A stretch of 64,000 nt of DNA, from the NCBI GenBank assembly GCA_002105175.1, contig MCGE01000006.1, positions 372,001 through 436,000 of the forward strand, written 5' to 3'. The stretch's first letter is position 1. Every line of letters starts with the position of its first letter. Positions 24,816-36,409 of the stretch are shown here, in pieces. Both the position numbers and the translations under genes were made by a program. The DNA is from Absidia repens (taxonomy: Eukaryota > Mucoromycota > Mucoromycetes > Mucorales > Cunninghamellaceae). The notes beneath the pieces are model-generated. The model did no database searches. It was not told where the DNA came from and saw only the letters and a program-made list of their open reading frames with translations.

Positions 24816-26699
24816 TCAAACGAATTTGGGAGCATTTGAACCAAAGGCGTATAAAAGACCGGACAAAAGACCAGCAGCAGGGAGGGTAAGGATCCAAGAA
24901 AAGAAGCACCAGCCGATCATCTTCCAGTTCACGGCCCTCCAGTTTCCGTTACAGAGACCAATACCAGCAGTCGCGCCAGTAATACAATGAGTGGTGGAGA
25001 CAGGTAACCCAAGTTTAGAGCAAGTCAGCACAGTCAATGCAGCAGCTAATTCAGCACAAAAGCCTCGAGACGGAGTAAAGTAGGTAATATTATTTCCCAT
25101 CTTTCGCATCACCTAAAGGAAAAAAATCAAGGTGGTATGTTAAATAAATGATGATGATAATGTCGATCGTTTGTTCAATTGATTTCTTGTGTATATGCCT
25201 TACCTTGTATCCCATGGTAATCAAACCAATGTCAATGGCAACACCACCATATGCCAAAACCCATATAGGGACAGGCACAGAACCAGCAACGTCCACTCGA
25301 GCATTTTGCCAAATGTCGAAAATAGAAGCCAGGGGACCAACAGCATTGGCAACATCATTGGAACCGTGAGAGAAGGAAGCCATACAAGCCGTCAAGACTT
25401 GTAAAAAGGAGAAGAGATATTCCGCATCGTCGTCATAGAGGATTGCAGCAGCATGAACCTTTTTAAGGTGGTCACTGTCCAAATTTCGAACATCTTGGCG
25501 AAGACCATGCATGGCGGCATTGATAGCTTTCGTCTTGAGTTGTGATAATTTGGATTTGATATCGCCATTTGTTGGTTCTTGTTCAGTGGTTTCTATCGAT
25601 TCTTCAAGCACCTCTTCTTTTGTGTCGTCCTTGATCTTTTCGTTGATAATGTTTTCATCACCAGCAGAAGGTGAGGGGGAGGTAACAGCGGCAGTGGCAG
25701 TAGGAGCATGCATTTCAGGATCAGCTTGTTGGAGTGTTGGGCGTTTGGATAAGATAGGAATGACAAAGACATGATACCAGCGCAAATCTTCGTGATCCTT
25801 AACACGACGGCAGACCCAGGGCACAAAGAAAAACCAGGCGAAGGCGGCAAAGAAGGCACCGACACCAAAGGAAATACCAACAACAGTACCAACAGACATG
25901 CTAGCAGCATCGGTACCAGGAGCACCCTTGTAGATGATGTAAAAGGCATTGATTGTCATAGTGAAGAAGAAGTAAATAGGAACCATGCGGACACCCCACT
26001 TGAAACTGTCGGCCCTTCTTAAAACAACGTGCTTTGTAATGGTATATAGTAGAGCAGCAACAAGACCAGCAGCCACAGGGGATAAAAACCAAGAGGTGAT
26101 AATAGATGAGATGCCACCCCATTCCCATTTGAGAGAGCCACCACCAAAGCTAATATATCATAACAAAATTAAGTTAGTGAGCAAATATCTTCGCAGTATA
26201 TAAAATAAAAATAAATACTTACGCAGCAATACCAACACCACAAATGGCACCAACAATAGAATGAGTGGTACTGACAGGCCAGCCTCTCGTAGAAGCAAAC
26301 ACAACCCAAACTGCAGATCCAAAAACAGCGCATAACATGGCCAGCATAAGCATTTCTGGTTGATCAGCGAAGTTCGCAACAGACAGGATACCACCTTTGA
26401 TAGTTTCAGAAGTACCAGAACCCAAGAGTAAAGCACCCAAGAATTCAGTGAAACAAGCAATAATGGAAGCTTGAATAAGTGTCAAGGAGCCAGAGGAGAT
26501 GGAAGTCGCAAAGGCGTTCGAGACATCGTTGGCACCAATGCCATACTATTAACAATAAAGAATGGTAAGTATTTAAGATAACACAAGTGAAAGAGAAAGA
26601 AGGAGCGTGTGTGTGTGTGTGTGCGTCACTTACAGCATCTAAGAAGGCAAAGACCATACCGACTCCGAATATCCAAGTATAATCACCTGGTTGCATCAT
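24816..26699 (-). CDS. Pho89-type Na+/phosphate symporter (PiT family)
   Basis: 543-residue inorganic phosphate transporter of the PiT (SLC20/Pho89) family at the plasma membrane. Minus-strand exons: 26634-26699, 26223-26545, 25204-26149 and 24816-25112; total closes in frame. Both halves carry the duplicated PiT signature: GIGANDVSNAFATSISSG with GWPVSTTHSIVGAI in the N-half and SHGSNDVANAVGPLASI with GLPVSTTHCITGATAG in the C-half. A hydrophilic loop of about 150 residues (from PTLQQADPEM to LDSDHLKKVH) separates them, as in fungal Pho89. About ten hydrophobic segments. First exon encodes only MMQPGDYTWIFGVGMVFAFL plus two residues, the first membrane helix. In yeast the gene is induced by low phosphate and alkaline pH; no Pho4 site was confidently seen in its 5' flank. 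Confidence 0.96.
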
Positions 26700-27379
26700 A
26701 CTATGTAGGAGGTGTGAATGTGTGAGTAGAAGAGATAAAAGTAAAGAGTGTTGTTGGGTGCTTTGGTTGTTGCATAAGTTCGTGGTATTTATATCTAAAA
26801 GTACAAGTCAGCATTTTGAGAATACTAGGAAAAAAAAGAAAGAAAAGAAGGGTAAGCAAAAAGTATTGAGTAGGTTTTAGCATTTTCAAAAAAAGAAAAT
26901 CCAGATATCCGCCAATCATATTTGAGAATTAATCCACGTCGCCCTTTTTCTGTCCCTTTTTTTCACAGAATTCATGGAAATCCCCGATGTTTCTCGTTTG
27001 ACAGCTAGATCAAACACTTGGAATACCGTGTCAAGCAAGATCCAGCGAAAAGAAAATGACAATCAATGCATCAACTGTCTTTGGTCACTTCAATTCATGC
27101 CCAGTTGTACTGATTCTGGTCCCCTTCCATCACAGTAACCAATCACTATCCAGTTTTATCAATTTTTTTTTTTTTTTTGGCAATCAATCAATAAAGTAGG
27201 ACAAAAGACAAAATGCAAAAAAAAAAAAAATAGAAATCAAAGATTTTTTTTTATTTAAACAAAAAGCATAATATATCTATATCGGTACAGGACACCAGTC
27301 GATATCACATGTCGTCTTCCCCCAATCATCAGCTACCAATACACACACGAGCTCCTAACTACCACCATAACAAAAATTC
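26700..27379. other. Intergenic, 5' flank of the phosphate symporter
   Basis: No supported gene. T-run at about 27164-27178 and A-run near 27218. The first 250 bp are the promoter side of the minus-strand symporter. Confidence 0.35.
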
Positions 27380-27435
27380 ATGACAAAACATTGTGTCAAA
27401 GACATAAATTTGGTCACACACGCAGAGAAACACAA

Positions 27436-27624
27436 ACACTACACATACACACATACACACATACACACATACACACATACACACATACACACATACACAC
27501 ATACACACATACACACATACACACATACACACATACACACATACACACATACACACATACACACATACACACATACACACATACACACATACACACATAC
27601 ACACATACACACATACACACGCAC
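27436..27624. repeat. (CATACACA)n microsatellite
   Basis: About 23 near-perfect copies of an 8-bp unit CATACACA, roughly 185 bp. It is open in several frames on both strands simply because the unit lacks stop codons; the resulting HTYTHT and YVCMCVCV peptides are not genes. Confidence 0.95.
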
Positions 27625-27979
27625 AATATTCACAATTACATTCACTACCTTCAATCGGCACACCACCCATCTACACATAGCTTGTATATCCATTCCTATA
27701 TCGCTGTCCAGATCGATCACCGTCCATCTATCCGCCAAACACCATCAATATCATTCGCTCAATCGCTACGCAGGCATTATCCTGGTCAGCTAATAAGAGT
27801 ATAATCTCAGCAACAAAAGAATACGTAAAGTAATTCAATTGAGGCACCCCTTTGAGTCAATGATACAACCATAACAACAGTCATGGGAACATTTTTATTC
27901 CTAATAGTCTATAAATGATGAGAATAAATAATAATAATAAATGGCAGTTTGTATTTGTTTGTTAGTTTGATTCATATAC

Positions 27980-29776
27980 TTAGGCTTGCGATTGGAGCTC
28001 TTGTTTTCTGGCACCAAAAAGAATTTCCATATCTTCCAAACTTCGACCCTTGGTTTCTGGAATAAAACTGACGCCAATCAAGCAAACCACACAGCATGCC
28101 CCAAAGAAAAAGTAAACACCAGATACCGAAGATGCCATAAATAGAGGGACGCAGTAAGTGATCAGAATAGAGAATGCCCAGTTTAAGCTATACGTGATCG
28201 CGAGACCTTTTGCACGGCAACGCATATTGAAGATCTATGAAAATAAAAACAAAAAATTAAAACCTATTGTCACAATGATAACGGGTGATTTTTGTATTTT
28301 GTATCTTACTTCAGCAGGATATACATAAGAAGCCATACCATAGCTGAAGGCAAAGGAAGCGGTGAAGATATAAACAAAGGCAATGATGGTATTCCGGGCA
28401 TTGGTATTAGTGACAATCACATTGCCAGTATCGACATCCACAATAGCATAACGTGCAAACATAGCCCCAACAATAAACATTGAAATACCCATGGATGCCG
28501 CACCCATTTGAAAAACAGGCACACGACCAATACGATCAATCAAAAATTGTAAAGATATAGCCGCCGCAATCAACGATAAAATACCCGATGCACCACTGGC
28601 AGCAATAGAGGAGGACACGTCACTGAGACCGGCATTGACGAGAATTTGAGGGGCATAATACCAGATGGCTACACTACCAGTAAATGATGTTGAGATGGAG
28701 ATGAAGAAGGCGATCATGGTGCGTCTGAGGTTGGTGCCCACAAAGAGTTCCTTGTAGGTACGTTTGCCAAGAGATTGTTCAAATTCGATTTCACCACTGA
28801 TTTCCTTGTATTCGTTTTGTATTAAAGAATGGTCGGCAGGAAGTTCATTCAATTCAGCCAAGACCAACAATGCTTCATCTTTTCGACCCATATCCAAAAG
28901 CCATCGAGGGGTAAAAGGAAGTGTGATGGCATAGACACCAAAAATGACACCACAGAAAAGCTGGATCATCCAAGGAGCACGCCATGACCAGTCCGAATCC
29001 AAATTATTGGTACCAAATGTCACAAAATAGCCAACCACTTGTCCAAATGTGCTCATCAGAGTGAATAGACTAATAAGTCGGCCTCGGATATCAGGTGGAC
29101 TAATTTCAGAATGATATCTACGAAAAAAAAAAAAAAATTAATATACGAATATGGGTAATGCATAGCCACTTACAAAGGAATGGCGGATCCTAAAATGCCC
29201 GCACCAAACCCAGTAACAAGGCGACCAGCACAAAGTAAGGCAAAATTATATCCGATAATCTGGAAAAGCACCCCAATACAAAAGATGGCACTTGACCCAA
29301 CAATAGAGTACTTGCGACTAAATCGATCTGATAATCGTCATCATTAGTATTTCCTTGTGACCATCCCCTTTCCCTAATTTTATATATATGCTTACCACAA
29401 AAATAGCCAGAGAAGAAAGCACCCAATGCAGCAGTCATCAAGTAGAAGGCCAATAGCAGACCTTGAAGATAAACGTAAGTTTCTTGAGTAAAAAACTTGG
29501 CTTTAAATATTTCCATTGCACTAAAGAAGATTACAATGATCAGTGGATTGTGTGTGTGTGTGTGTATGTGCTTTGTTACCCTTACAGGATAGATGAAATA
29601 CAACCAGTGTCATATCCACATAGAGCACCGCCAAACGCAGCTACAGTAGAAGAAAGATAAACCGATTTCCGGAAGGGTTTGATACTACCATCCACTGAGC
29701 AGATCGACTCTGTTTGCGATTTTGTTGCAAGATAGTTTGGTTGATCTTGATCTAAAGGAAGTTTAGATGTTGCCAT
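27980..29776 (-). CDS. Sugar-porter MFS transporter
   Basis: 510-residue monosaccharide transporter of the sugar porter MFS family, plasma membrane. Minus-strand exons: 29586-29776, 29396-29520, 29174-29327, 28310-29117 and 27980-28234, in phase. Diagnostic blocks: GGALCGYDTGCISSIL in helix 1, DRFSRKYSIVG after helix 2 (usual DRxGRR), GRLVTGFGAG in helix 4, LPFTPRWLLDMGR (PESPR-like) after helix 6, LIDRIGRVPVF after helix 8, and PETKGRSLEDME after helix 12. Twelve hydrophobic segments can be counted. The start was placed at the ATG reading MATSKLPLDQD; an upstream in-frame ATG would prepend a Phe/Ser-rich stretch lying in the pyrimidine-rich leader. Substrate (glucose, xylose or other) cannot be deduced from the sequence. 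Confidence 0.95.
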
Positions 29777-30898
29777 GCTTGTTGAAGAAAGAGAAAGAAA
29801 GAAAGAAAAAGAAAAAAAGAAAAATGAAGGTAGCATTTTTTAAGATGTAAAAAAATTTTGACTTTTGAAGTGCCGCTATTCTGATTCACCTGTGCCCAGG
29901 TTTTTCATCACGGGGATACACGAGAACAATCCACCTGTTGCCCACCAAAGACTTGAAAAGTAGTTCTTTTTTTTTTGGAAGTAAACCCCTCTACATCTGT
30001 ATACACATACTGATAAATCAATGCTAACGTCAATTAGTATTGCTACTTTACCTTCAATGTTTGTTTTATTGTCTTGCAAACAAACAAAACCAATCGTGCG
30101 TTTTTAAATGTCAGATGGTTTGTTGTACGACCGCTTTTTTAAAAAATAGATGGGGTCCAGATATACTTCTTTTGTTGTTTTTTATCAAACTCTATCAATG
30201 TTATGGCGACAATGTCAAGTTACTTCTTGAACCCTTGCTAATTTACACATGGCCCGGGTAGAAAAAACAAAAAAAAAGATCAAAATACAGGAAGCTATAA
30301 TACGATGTACTTTTTTTAAGTGCTTAATACAGCAATACTGGAAAATGGCTCTCACTTCAAGATTCTAAATTCAAAATCAACAATCCGTCTTACGAAAATG
30401 CCTACAGTGTTCTGCCATTCCACTTTGCTCTGCCTATTTACTAAGGGTGCAACGAAGCATGGGTTTAGCTATATATGTGCCCCAAAAATCATGGAACAGC
30501 GAAAACATTTAATACCCAAAAATCTTCTACTGTAACAAGAGACTATGATTGAATGCTGAAGAATACCTTCGAACATACTCGGTGAGTCGCATGCTTGTAC
30601 CCCTGAACATATCGGGCTTTAAAATGGCCGTGTGATTTTTCTAGCACAACGATGTTTTTTCAAATGCCTTTCCCCACATTTTTTTTTCTCGCCCTCTCTT
30701 TTATTTTTTCTTTGTCTTTTTATTGTTCTGACGCTAAATGAAAACCTTACGTCTACTCCCTGTGGGTAATTCATATTATTAATAAAAACTCTCTTTTCTC
30801 TTATTTATTGTTTCTCTTCTTTCCTTTCTTACTCTCTTTCTTCCTTTTTTTTTTTTTTTTATTTCTCGTCTCCTTATTTAACAGCATCTTCAAGGCTC
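29777..30898. other. Divergent intergenic region between MFS and Nudix genes
   Basis: 1.1 kb without a supported gene. The right 250 bp (from about 30660) is pyrimidine-rich with a T-run at 30847-30860, the promoter side of the Nudix gene; the left 100 bp is purine-rich, the mirror-image leader of the MFS gene. Confidence 0.35.
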
Positions 30899-32219
30899 AT
30901 GTCAACTTCAACAAAGCTACCTATCCGTCCCTCTGCAACGTAAGTCATTATCTTGTCTGACATCTTCTATCATTTTGTTATTGATGCTGTATTCTTCTTT
31001 AGTCTTATTGTAGCAGCTCCTGTCCCAACTAATTCTCAAGAGCAAGGAAAATGCGATTACCGTGTATTGATGATGAAACGGTAAGACTATTACTGTTCCG
31101 CTGAAAATGGGCTATACGTGATCCTTACAATTTATGCGTATTTTTTTTTCTTCAATGGTATATTAGCAATGGCAAGAGTAGCTTCATACACGCTCACGTA
31201 TTTCCTGGTGGAATAGTAGATGAACAGGATAGCGAAGCCAAGTGGAAGGACAGCTTATCGAACGTCACTTTGTCCAAGGAAAACATGTACGGTTTGGTAT
31301 ATACAAATACAGTATAATGAAAAAAAAGCATAGTAGCGAGTAATTACAATGAGCTCATTTCTTTTTTTTTTTTTCCTCCGTCGATTTAGGCTGACACACA
31401 AGATTTGTGCTATTCGTGAAACATTTGAAGAATCGGGCTTGCTTTTGACAACGCCTCCAGCACATACAGTTCCTGAACTAGACACCGAGGTTTGGAGACA
31501 CCGCGTCCACGATGATGCTTCTCAATTCAAATACATGTGTGAACACTTTAGGCTACAACCAGCTGTGGATCGACTGATTCCTTTTGCCAACTGGATTACG
31601 CCGGCCTTTGAAAAGAAACGATACGACACCCTTTTCTTCTTGACCGTCTTGCACCAAACTGTGGATGAACAACACCGTGAAACTGTCAAGGTCTCTGCTG
31701 ATGGCAAGGAAACCGTGCAGTTGGATTGGTTTAACCCACAAGAAGGTAATGTGAAAAAAAAAATTGATGAATGGAACAGGTTATTGACGATTATTATCGC
31801 TGTTGTATATATGTTAACCGATAGCGCTAGAAAATTATGACCAACGGAAGATTGTGATGTTTCCACCTCAATGGTACTCGTTTTACTGTCTGAATGGTAT
31901 CCAACATCATCGAGATTTATTGGACAATGTGGGTGTAGGTGCGCTTCGAATGAAATCAGGAGAACCTATTACGATTCGACCTCAGCTCAACAAGGTGGAC
32001 GACAATGACGATGCTGGACGTCAAGGCTATACTGGCTTCTTGGCTTATCCTGGTGACGAAACTTACTCAACCGCCGGCGAAGATACCTCCAAGGACTTTG
32101 TGCATCTGCGCCCTTCTCAAAAAGGGCATCACCACCGGTTGTACTTTAAGGGGAAAATTCAAAATGTGGCTCTGGAACGAAATGTCGACATCTCCACCTT
32201 GGTCAAATCTTCCCTGTAG
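30899..32219 (+). CDS. NUDT19-like Nudix hydrolase
   Basis: 329-residue Nudix hydrolase resembling NUDT19 (RP2p-type CoA diphosphatase). Exons 30899-30939, 31003-31080, 31167-31286, 31390-31745 and 31825-32219, in phase. After a strand (DYRVLMMKRN), the Nudix box begins with HVFPGGIVDEQD but its second half, AIRETFEESGLLL, comes only about 35 residues later. This insertion inside the Nudix box is characteristic of the NUDT19 group. Catalytic REXXEE residues are intact. The region after it (WITPAFEKKRYDTLFFL) is the conserved NUDT19 segment with the CoA-type W-T-P motif. By family it would split CoA esters in peroxisomes or mitochondria. The last residues are SSL, close to a peroxisomal SKL-type signal but not canonical; localisation is therefore open. 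Confidence 0.87.
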
Positions 32220-33011
32220 TTTTTAGATTCATTGTGCCTATTTGTTTAGTGGGTCTTCATTTTATTTTAGTATTATTCCATTTGTTGGTTTTAGAATATT
32301 TATCTGTTTTGTATTAAGATTACTTTAAACTATACAATAAAAACATGATTTGTCCTTGTTCCAAATTAGTTTGTACCCCTTTGTGTGTGTGTATATGATG
32401 AATGAGCTGTATGGCGATTGGGCTCTTAGTGGGTTATGTACATGGGATAAGAAATCGAGCTTGATGTAGTGGTCATATTTGTGTCGATGTGTCAGAAGGG
32501 ACTCATATCAATGTATTGTGATGGGAAAATCAATTAAAAAGTAGAAAAAGTCATATATTCAATCGTAGAGGTAAAATAAGATATTGAATGTATCGTATAT
32601 CATTTTTCAGAATAAAGTTTCAACTGCAAAATAATCAAAATTATGATATAACGAAAACAGATCGATGACAAACAATGTGGTATAATTTTCTATCAAAAGA
32701 GACAACAATGATGTAAAATGGTCATGTGGACAATCAAAATGGTCTAAAGTCGATGATGATTTTATTTAAAAAAAAAAAAAAAAAAAAGACTAATAGCATA
32801 ATGCGGATGAGAAGGTATGTACAAAAGATATTTGAATACAGAATATAAAAAGAATGCTGAAATATAAATGGGATGTATATATGTAACACTACAATGAAAT
32901 GTAAGGAATGGAGAGGTTGAAATGAGTGCATAAAGGGGGAGAGGATGAAGTGGCGGTTCTATATACAGTACTACACTACTAATTAAAAAGATGAATAAAC
33001 AAATGAAATAA
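32220..33011. other. Convergent intergenic region
   Basis: 790 bp between convergent genes. ACAATAAAAACATG at about 32334 is the likely poly(A) signal of the Nudix gene. An A-run of about 19 lies at 32768-32787. No gene seen. Confidence 0.35.
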
Positions 33012-34121
33012 TCAAGGGTAATAGGAGGTTTTGGCATGGATGGCATATTGGTGGATAGAGTGAGGTAAAGAGTCATCATCACCGTCATTGTTGTTTTCAC
33101 CGTTGGTAATCGAGTCCAAAAGAGCACCAATTTGTTCAACGCTAGTCCAGCCATGATGGTCTTGTTGCACCGAGAGGAGATCCATGCGCAATTGACTATG
33201 AGGCGGTAACAGGAAGGTATTGAAATGGTTCAAAACGGCTCGAATATGGTTGTCGGTCATGATCAATAATTGGGGTAAATCTTGCTGTACAATATCAACC
33301 AAGGTAGAATGCATGTTTTCTTTGATGTAATTGTCTACTACTGTCGAAAATTTCCTCGTCAGGGGTCGTAAGCAAGCGAATGAAATCATCACATCATCAT
33401 TATCACGTTGTTGTTGTTGTTGCTGTTGTTGCTCTTGGTGTTGGAGGTCGTCAGTGGTTGGCATCCTCATCAATGGACAATAGGTTGAGAGTGTCGTCTC
33501 CATAAAGGACCGCAGCGAGATGGAATCCAAGGCCACAAACGAGCTATGACTATACCACATGTTAGGCAATTGGTCTTCGACATATGAGCCTACTGCACCT
33601 TGGAGTTGTTCCTTGAGTAATCGAACATCAACATCGCTATCAGTGTCATCTTCTTGCTGTATCCATCGCAGTTGCTGTTGTTGCTGGCCGACAGTTTCTT
33701 TTCCTAGTGAATTGTATGGGCCGTTGTTGTTACGTTGTTGTCTAATCAGCTGGACTGAATCTTGTATTTGCGCAGCCAGTGCTTTGGAGAGAGTAGTAAC
33801 AGCGTTTTCGAGATGCTCAGCCATGATATGGGCAGAGAGAAGCTGAGTAAAGCGATTTAGATCCACGTAAAAGTCAGCATCGTCAATATCGTTCGGTTGT
33901 AATTGAGTAGTTGGTATTGAGTCGTCAGTCTGAGTGAAGGAAGAAGACCATCGCGGTTGTTGCGGAATGTCATCGTGTTTGTTGGCAAAGGCACTGGCGG
34001 GGTCTATATTGTTGCGATCATTGCTGTCAACATTAGGCTGGACTACTGGTAATGCGGATACTGAAGATAAAACGAGTAATAATGGACCCACAATGCTATT
34101 CAAAATAGGAATGAGAAGCAT
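33012..34121 (-). CDS. Secreted hypothetical protein with poly-Gln runs
   Basis: 369-residue single-exon protein; I do not recognise a family. It starts with a clear signal peptide (MLLIPILNSIVGPLLLVLSS, cleavage likely near SALP). The mature part is acidic, rich in Asp/Asn/Gln, with two Gln runs (GQQQQQLR and EQQQQQQQQR), and appears mostly helical (DLNRFTQLLSAHIMAEHLE; VRLLKEQLQGAVGSYVEDQL; FSTVVDNYIKENMHSTLVDI). Two cysteines only. No transmembrane segment or GPI signal, so secretion into wall or medium is inferred. Single-exon structure is unusual in this window, where nearly all other genes are split; the long frame with biased codons argues that it is genuine. Its role is unknown. Confidence 0.72.
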   Translation of the reverse strand: MLLIPILNSIVGPLLLVLSSVSALPVVQPNVDSNDRNNIDPASAFANKHDDIPQQPRWSSSFTQTDDSIPTTQLQPNDIDDADFYVDLNRFTQLLSAHIMAEHLENAVTTLSKALAAQIQDSVQLIRQQRNNNGPYNSLGKETVGQQQQQLRWIQQEDDTDSDVDVRLLKEQLQGAVGSYVEDQLPNMWYSHSSFVALDSISLRSFMETTLSTYCPLMRMPTTDDLQHQEQQQQQQQQRDNDDVMISFACLRPLTRKFSTVVDNYIKENMHSTLVDIVQQDLPQLLIMTDNHIRAVLNHFNTFLLPPHSQLRMDLLSVQQDHHGWTSVEQIGALLDSITNGENNNDGDDDSLPHSIHQYAIHAKTSYYP

Positions 34122-35101
34122 GAATCAAGTGAATCGTTCAATAAAGGGAATATGGAAATTTTTGAAGAAGAAGAAGAAAAAGAAGAATATAAAAAAAGAC
34201 TTTTTTTTTCACTGAAATAGCTTCGCATCGGAGTTTGATATGCGGTTTTTTTTTTCACAAATATGAGAGCTGGGTCATAACACACCAAAAAAAGAGAAGA
34301 GCCATTTTTAACATAGCACAGATCACTTATCTCCTACTCAAAATTGAACAAAACTGCCTTTTTCTGGTAGACTGGTAATGATGATCCTAATTACAAGCAA
34401 CATTGGGTAAATATGCATTTAGTTGATATTTGAATATTAAGTGAATATTTCTTTTAATTTATAGGTTTAGAAATTGCTTTCAAAGAAAGTAAGGTTGCTC
34501 TCATCGTCTCAAATAATAATAAATGATACGATCGAACAATGATAATAAAAAAATGGATCATCACTTGATAAGGAAAAACAAAGTAAATCCGTTTAGCCCT
34601 TTTTTATTTTTGGTCATTTCTATACCCTCCTCCTCCCTCCTTCATAATATATAACAATAAAAAAACACAAGATACATGCAGCAATGATATAATAAATATA
34701 TATGTATATATATTTTATTTAAACCTATTCTTTATATTCTATACTAAATGATATCTATCTACTAAATAGAATAATGACAGGTCGATCATCATATAACGAA
34801 ATATCGTAACAGAAGATTCGGGTCCAACCAAATATGCTAAGCAAATATTACCATGAAGCACCTACATATAAAGAAAATCCAATATTTTCATTTTTCAAAC
34901 ACTTGATCGTACTCTTTTTCTTTTTTTTTTTTTTTTTACCTGTTTCGTTTGTCCAAGAATAGCATCAGCAGTATCGACGGTATGCCCTAAAAATAACTAT
35001 AAGTAGGATTTCCTTCTTTACGAATAAAGTTCGCTTTCATGATTTTACCTGGATTATGTTATATGTGGTCCAGACACCGCGCTTTTCTTGGCTTTAGAGG
35101 C
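34122..35101. other. Intergenic, possible extra exons of the seipin-like locus
   Basis: AT-rich with T-runs. On the minus strand two exon-like islands flanked by splice signals occur: about 34941-34986 (GHTVDTADAILGQTKQ if read phase 0 from its second base) and 34740-34864 (VLHGNICLAYLVGPES). They could be 3' exons or untranslated exons of the seipin-like locus, but the phases do not join to it cleanly, so they are not called as coding. Confidence 0.3.
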
Positions 35102-36409
35102 TCAGTAGAATACCCATAAACAGTAGATCACAACCATTGATAGACCGACTTTACCCGCTTCTAATCGGACACTAAAAATAATAGAAGAATATCAGTAATT
35201 GGATCATTATCAAACGTTGACATATGAGTGTGTGTTCGTTTTTTTCAGCCCGTAGTTTCCTTACAAGATATACCAGGTCATATAATTTTCCATGGCAAAA
35301 TGCAATCCTTCTCCTTCCCCTCCTATGTCAGTGACACCGTGCAGCATTCATATTGGAAAAATAAATAGGTTATTTATATTCATTTCATATTACTATTTTT
35401 TTTTTTTTGCTTACCATTTACTGTCTATCACCAATCGGAGTACCTAGAAAATAAATATTGAAAAAAAAATTAGTGTATGTTACAGATGGTTAGTTTCTTG
35501 ATTTACTTTCCCCTTTGTAAGAACAGGGTTCCTTTTACCAAAGGATTCAACGAGTACCATTTGCTGGGTTAAAAAGCAATTTGTCCATTTCAAAACCCGC
35601 TTCAAGGTGAATGTTCATGGCAAACGATAGTAGTCAAAGAAAAAAGATAGATAATGATGGTTGAAAACGGTCTTCCCCAAAAAAGTGTAACAAAGTATGT
35701 TTGGCAGTTTTCACTTACCTCTGGAGGTTGCTCACATAGCAGCAACGTTATTCTTCCCGATACGGTCCAGACTCTGCCAGAATAATCGCACACTGACACA
35801 CTAAAATAAAAAAGAAGTTTCTTGGTTAACCATTGAATATAAATATAAATGCTAATAATTACCTACGACTCACAATCCACCTACCCCCCATCTTGAATAA
35901 TGCTAATTGTCTTTCAAAAAGGTCCCGACTGCTTCCAGTTTGAGAGTGTAGGTCACCAAAGTTCCATTTTGAGGCGTTGATTGTGAGATCCGCGTTTTCC
36001 ATCGAAAATTGGACATGTTATTCCTGTACACTGATGATTGCTCTGAGTCCAAAGTCCTATAGGATGAGAGAGGTGATATAAATAAGCAAAGATTAGTCTT
36101 GTGTTTACGAATTTGAATACGCCCTTTTTTTCTGACACATACCATCTAATTAGCAAAACTTGGAACGTACAAAATAATAATACTTGCAGGAAGAAAGCGG
36201 AAATATTCCTCCGCCATCGATGTGACTCCATTGTCATGTTGCTGCTTAGATCATACGGAGCATATGAATCGGACCTAAACATACATAATAGACATGCGTA
36301 TGGCAAATATAAACAACATAACTCCTAATATAAGTAATCTATTCATACGGTATGTTTGTGAAAGCATAGTATAACTTACATATGTTAATGGATCATCATC
36401 GTTTGTCAT
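35102..36409 (-). pseudogene. Seipin-like ER lipid-droplet protein, apparently frameshifted
   Basis: Reconstructed by splice signals; no long frame exists. Exons on the minus strand: 36380-36409, 36143-36324, 35863-36056, 35719-35800, 35539-35599, 35432-35443, 35265-35322 and 35102-35171. They give a first membrane helix (ISAFFLQVLLFCTFQVLLIRW), strands NGTLVTYTLKLE, then RQLALFKMGGRWIVSRSVSV, a TQQMVLVESF strand, and a final helix (GLSMVVIYCLWVFY, stop). The order and the GGRxxSxSRSV, TQxxVLVE and N..T pre-helix patterns fit the seipin lumenal domain (lipid droplet biogenesis at the ER). Within the third exon the seipin-like reading changes frame after TYTLKLE to SSRDLFERQLALF, and the loop before the last helix is shorter than usual. 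So this is either a decayed gene or one hit by an indel in the assembly. Further 5' exons may exist. Family assignment is my inference from block pattern. Confidence 0.5.

Noticed and set aside
27359..27804. Overlapping ORFs of 70-137 codons on both strands around the CA-rich block
   Set aside because: They are translations of the (CATACACA)n microsatellite, which lacks stops in every frame; no start context, splice sites or complexity.
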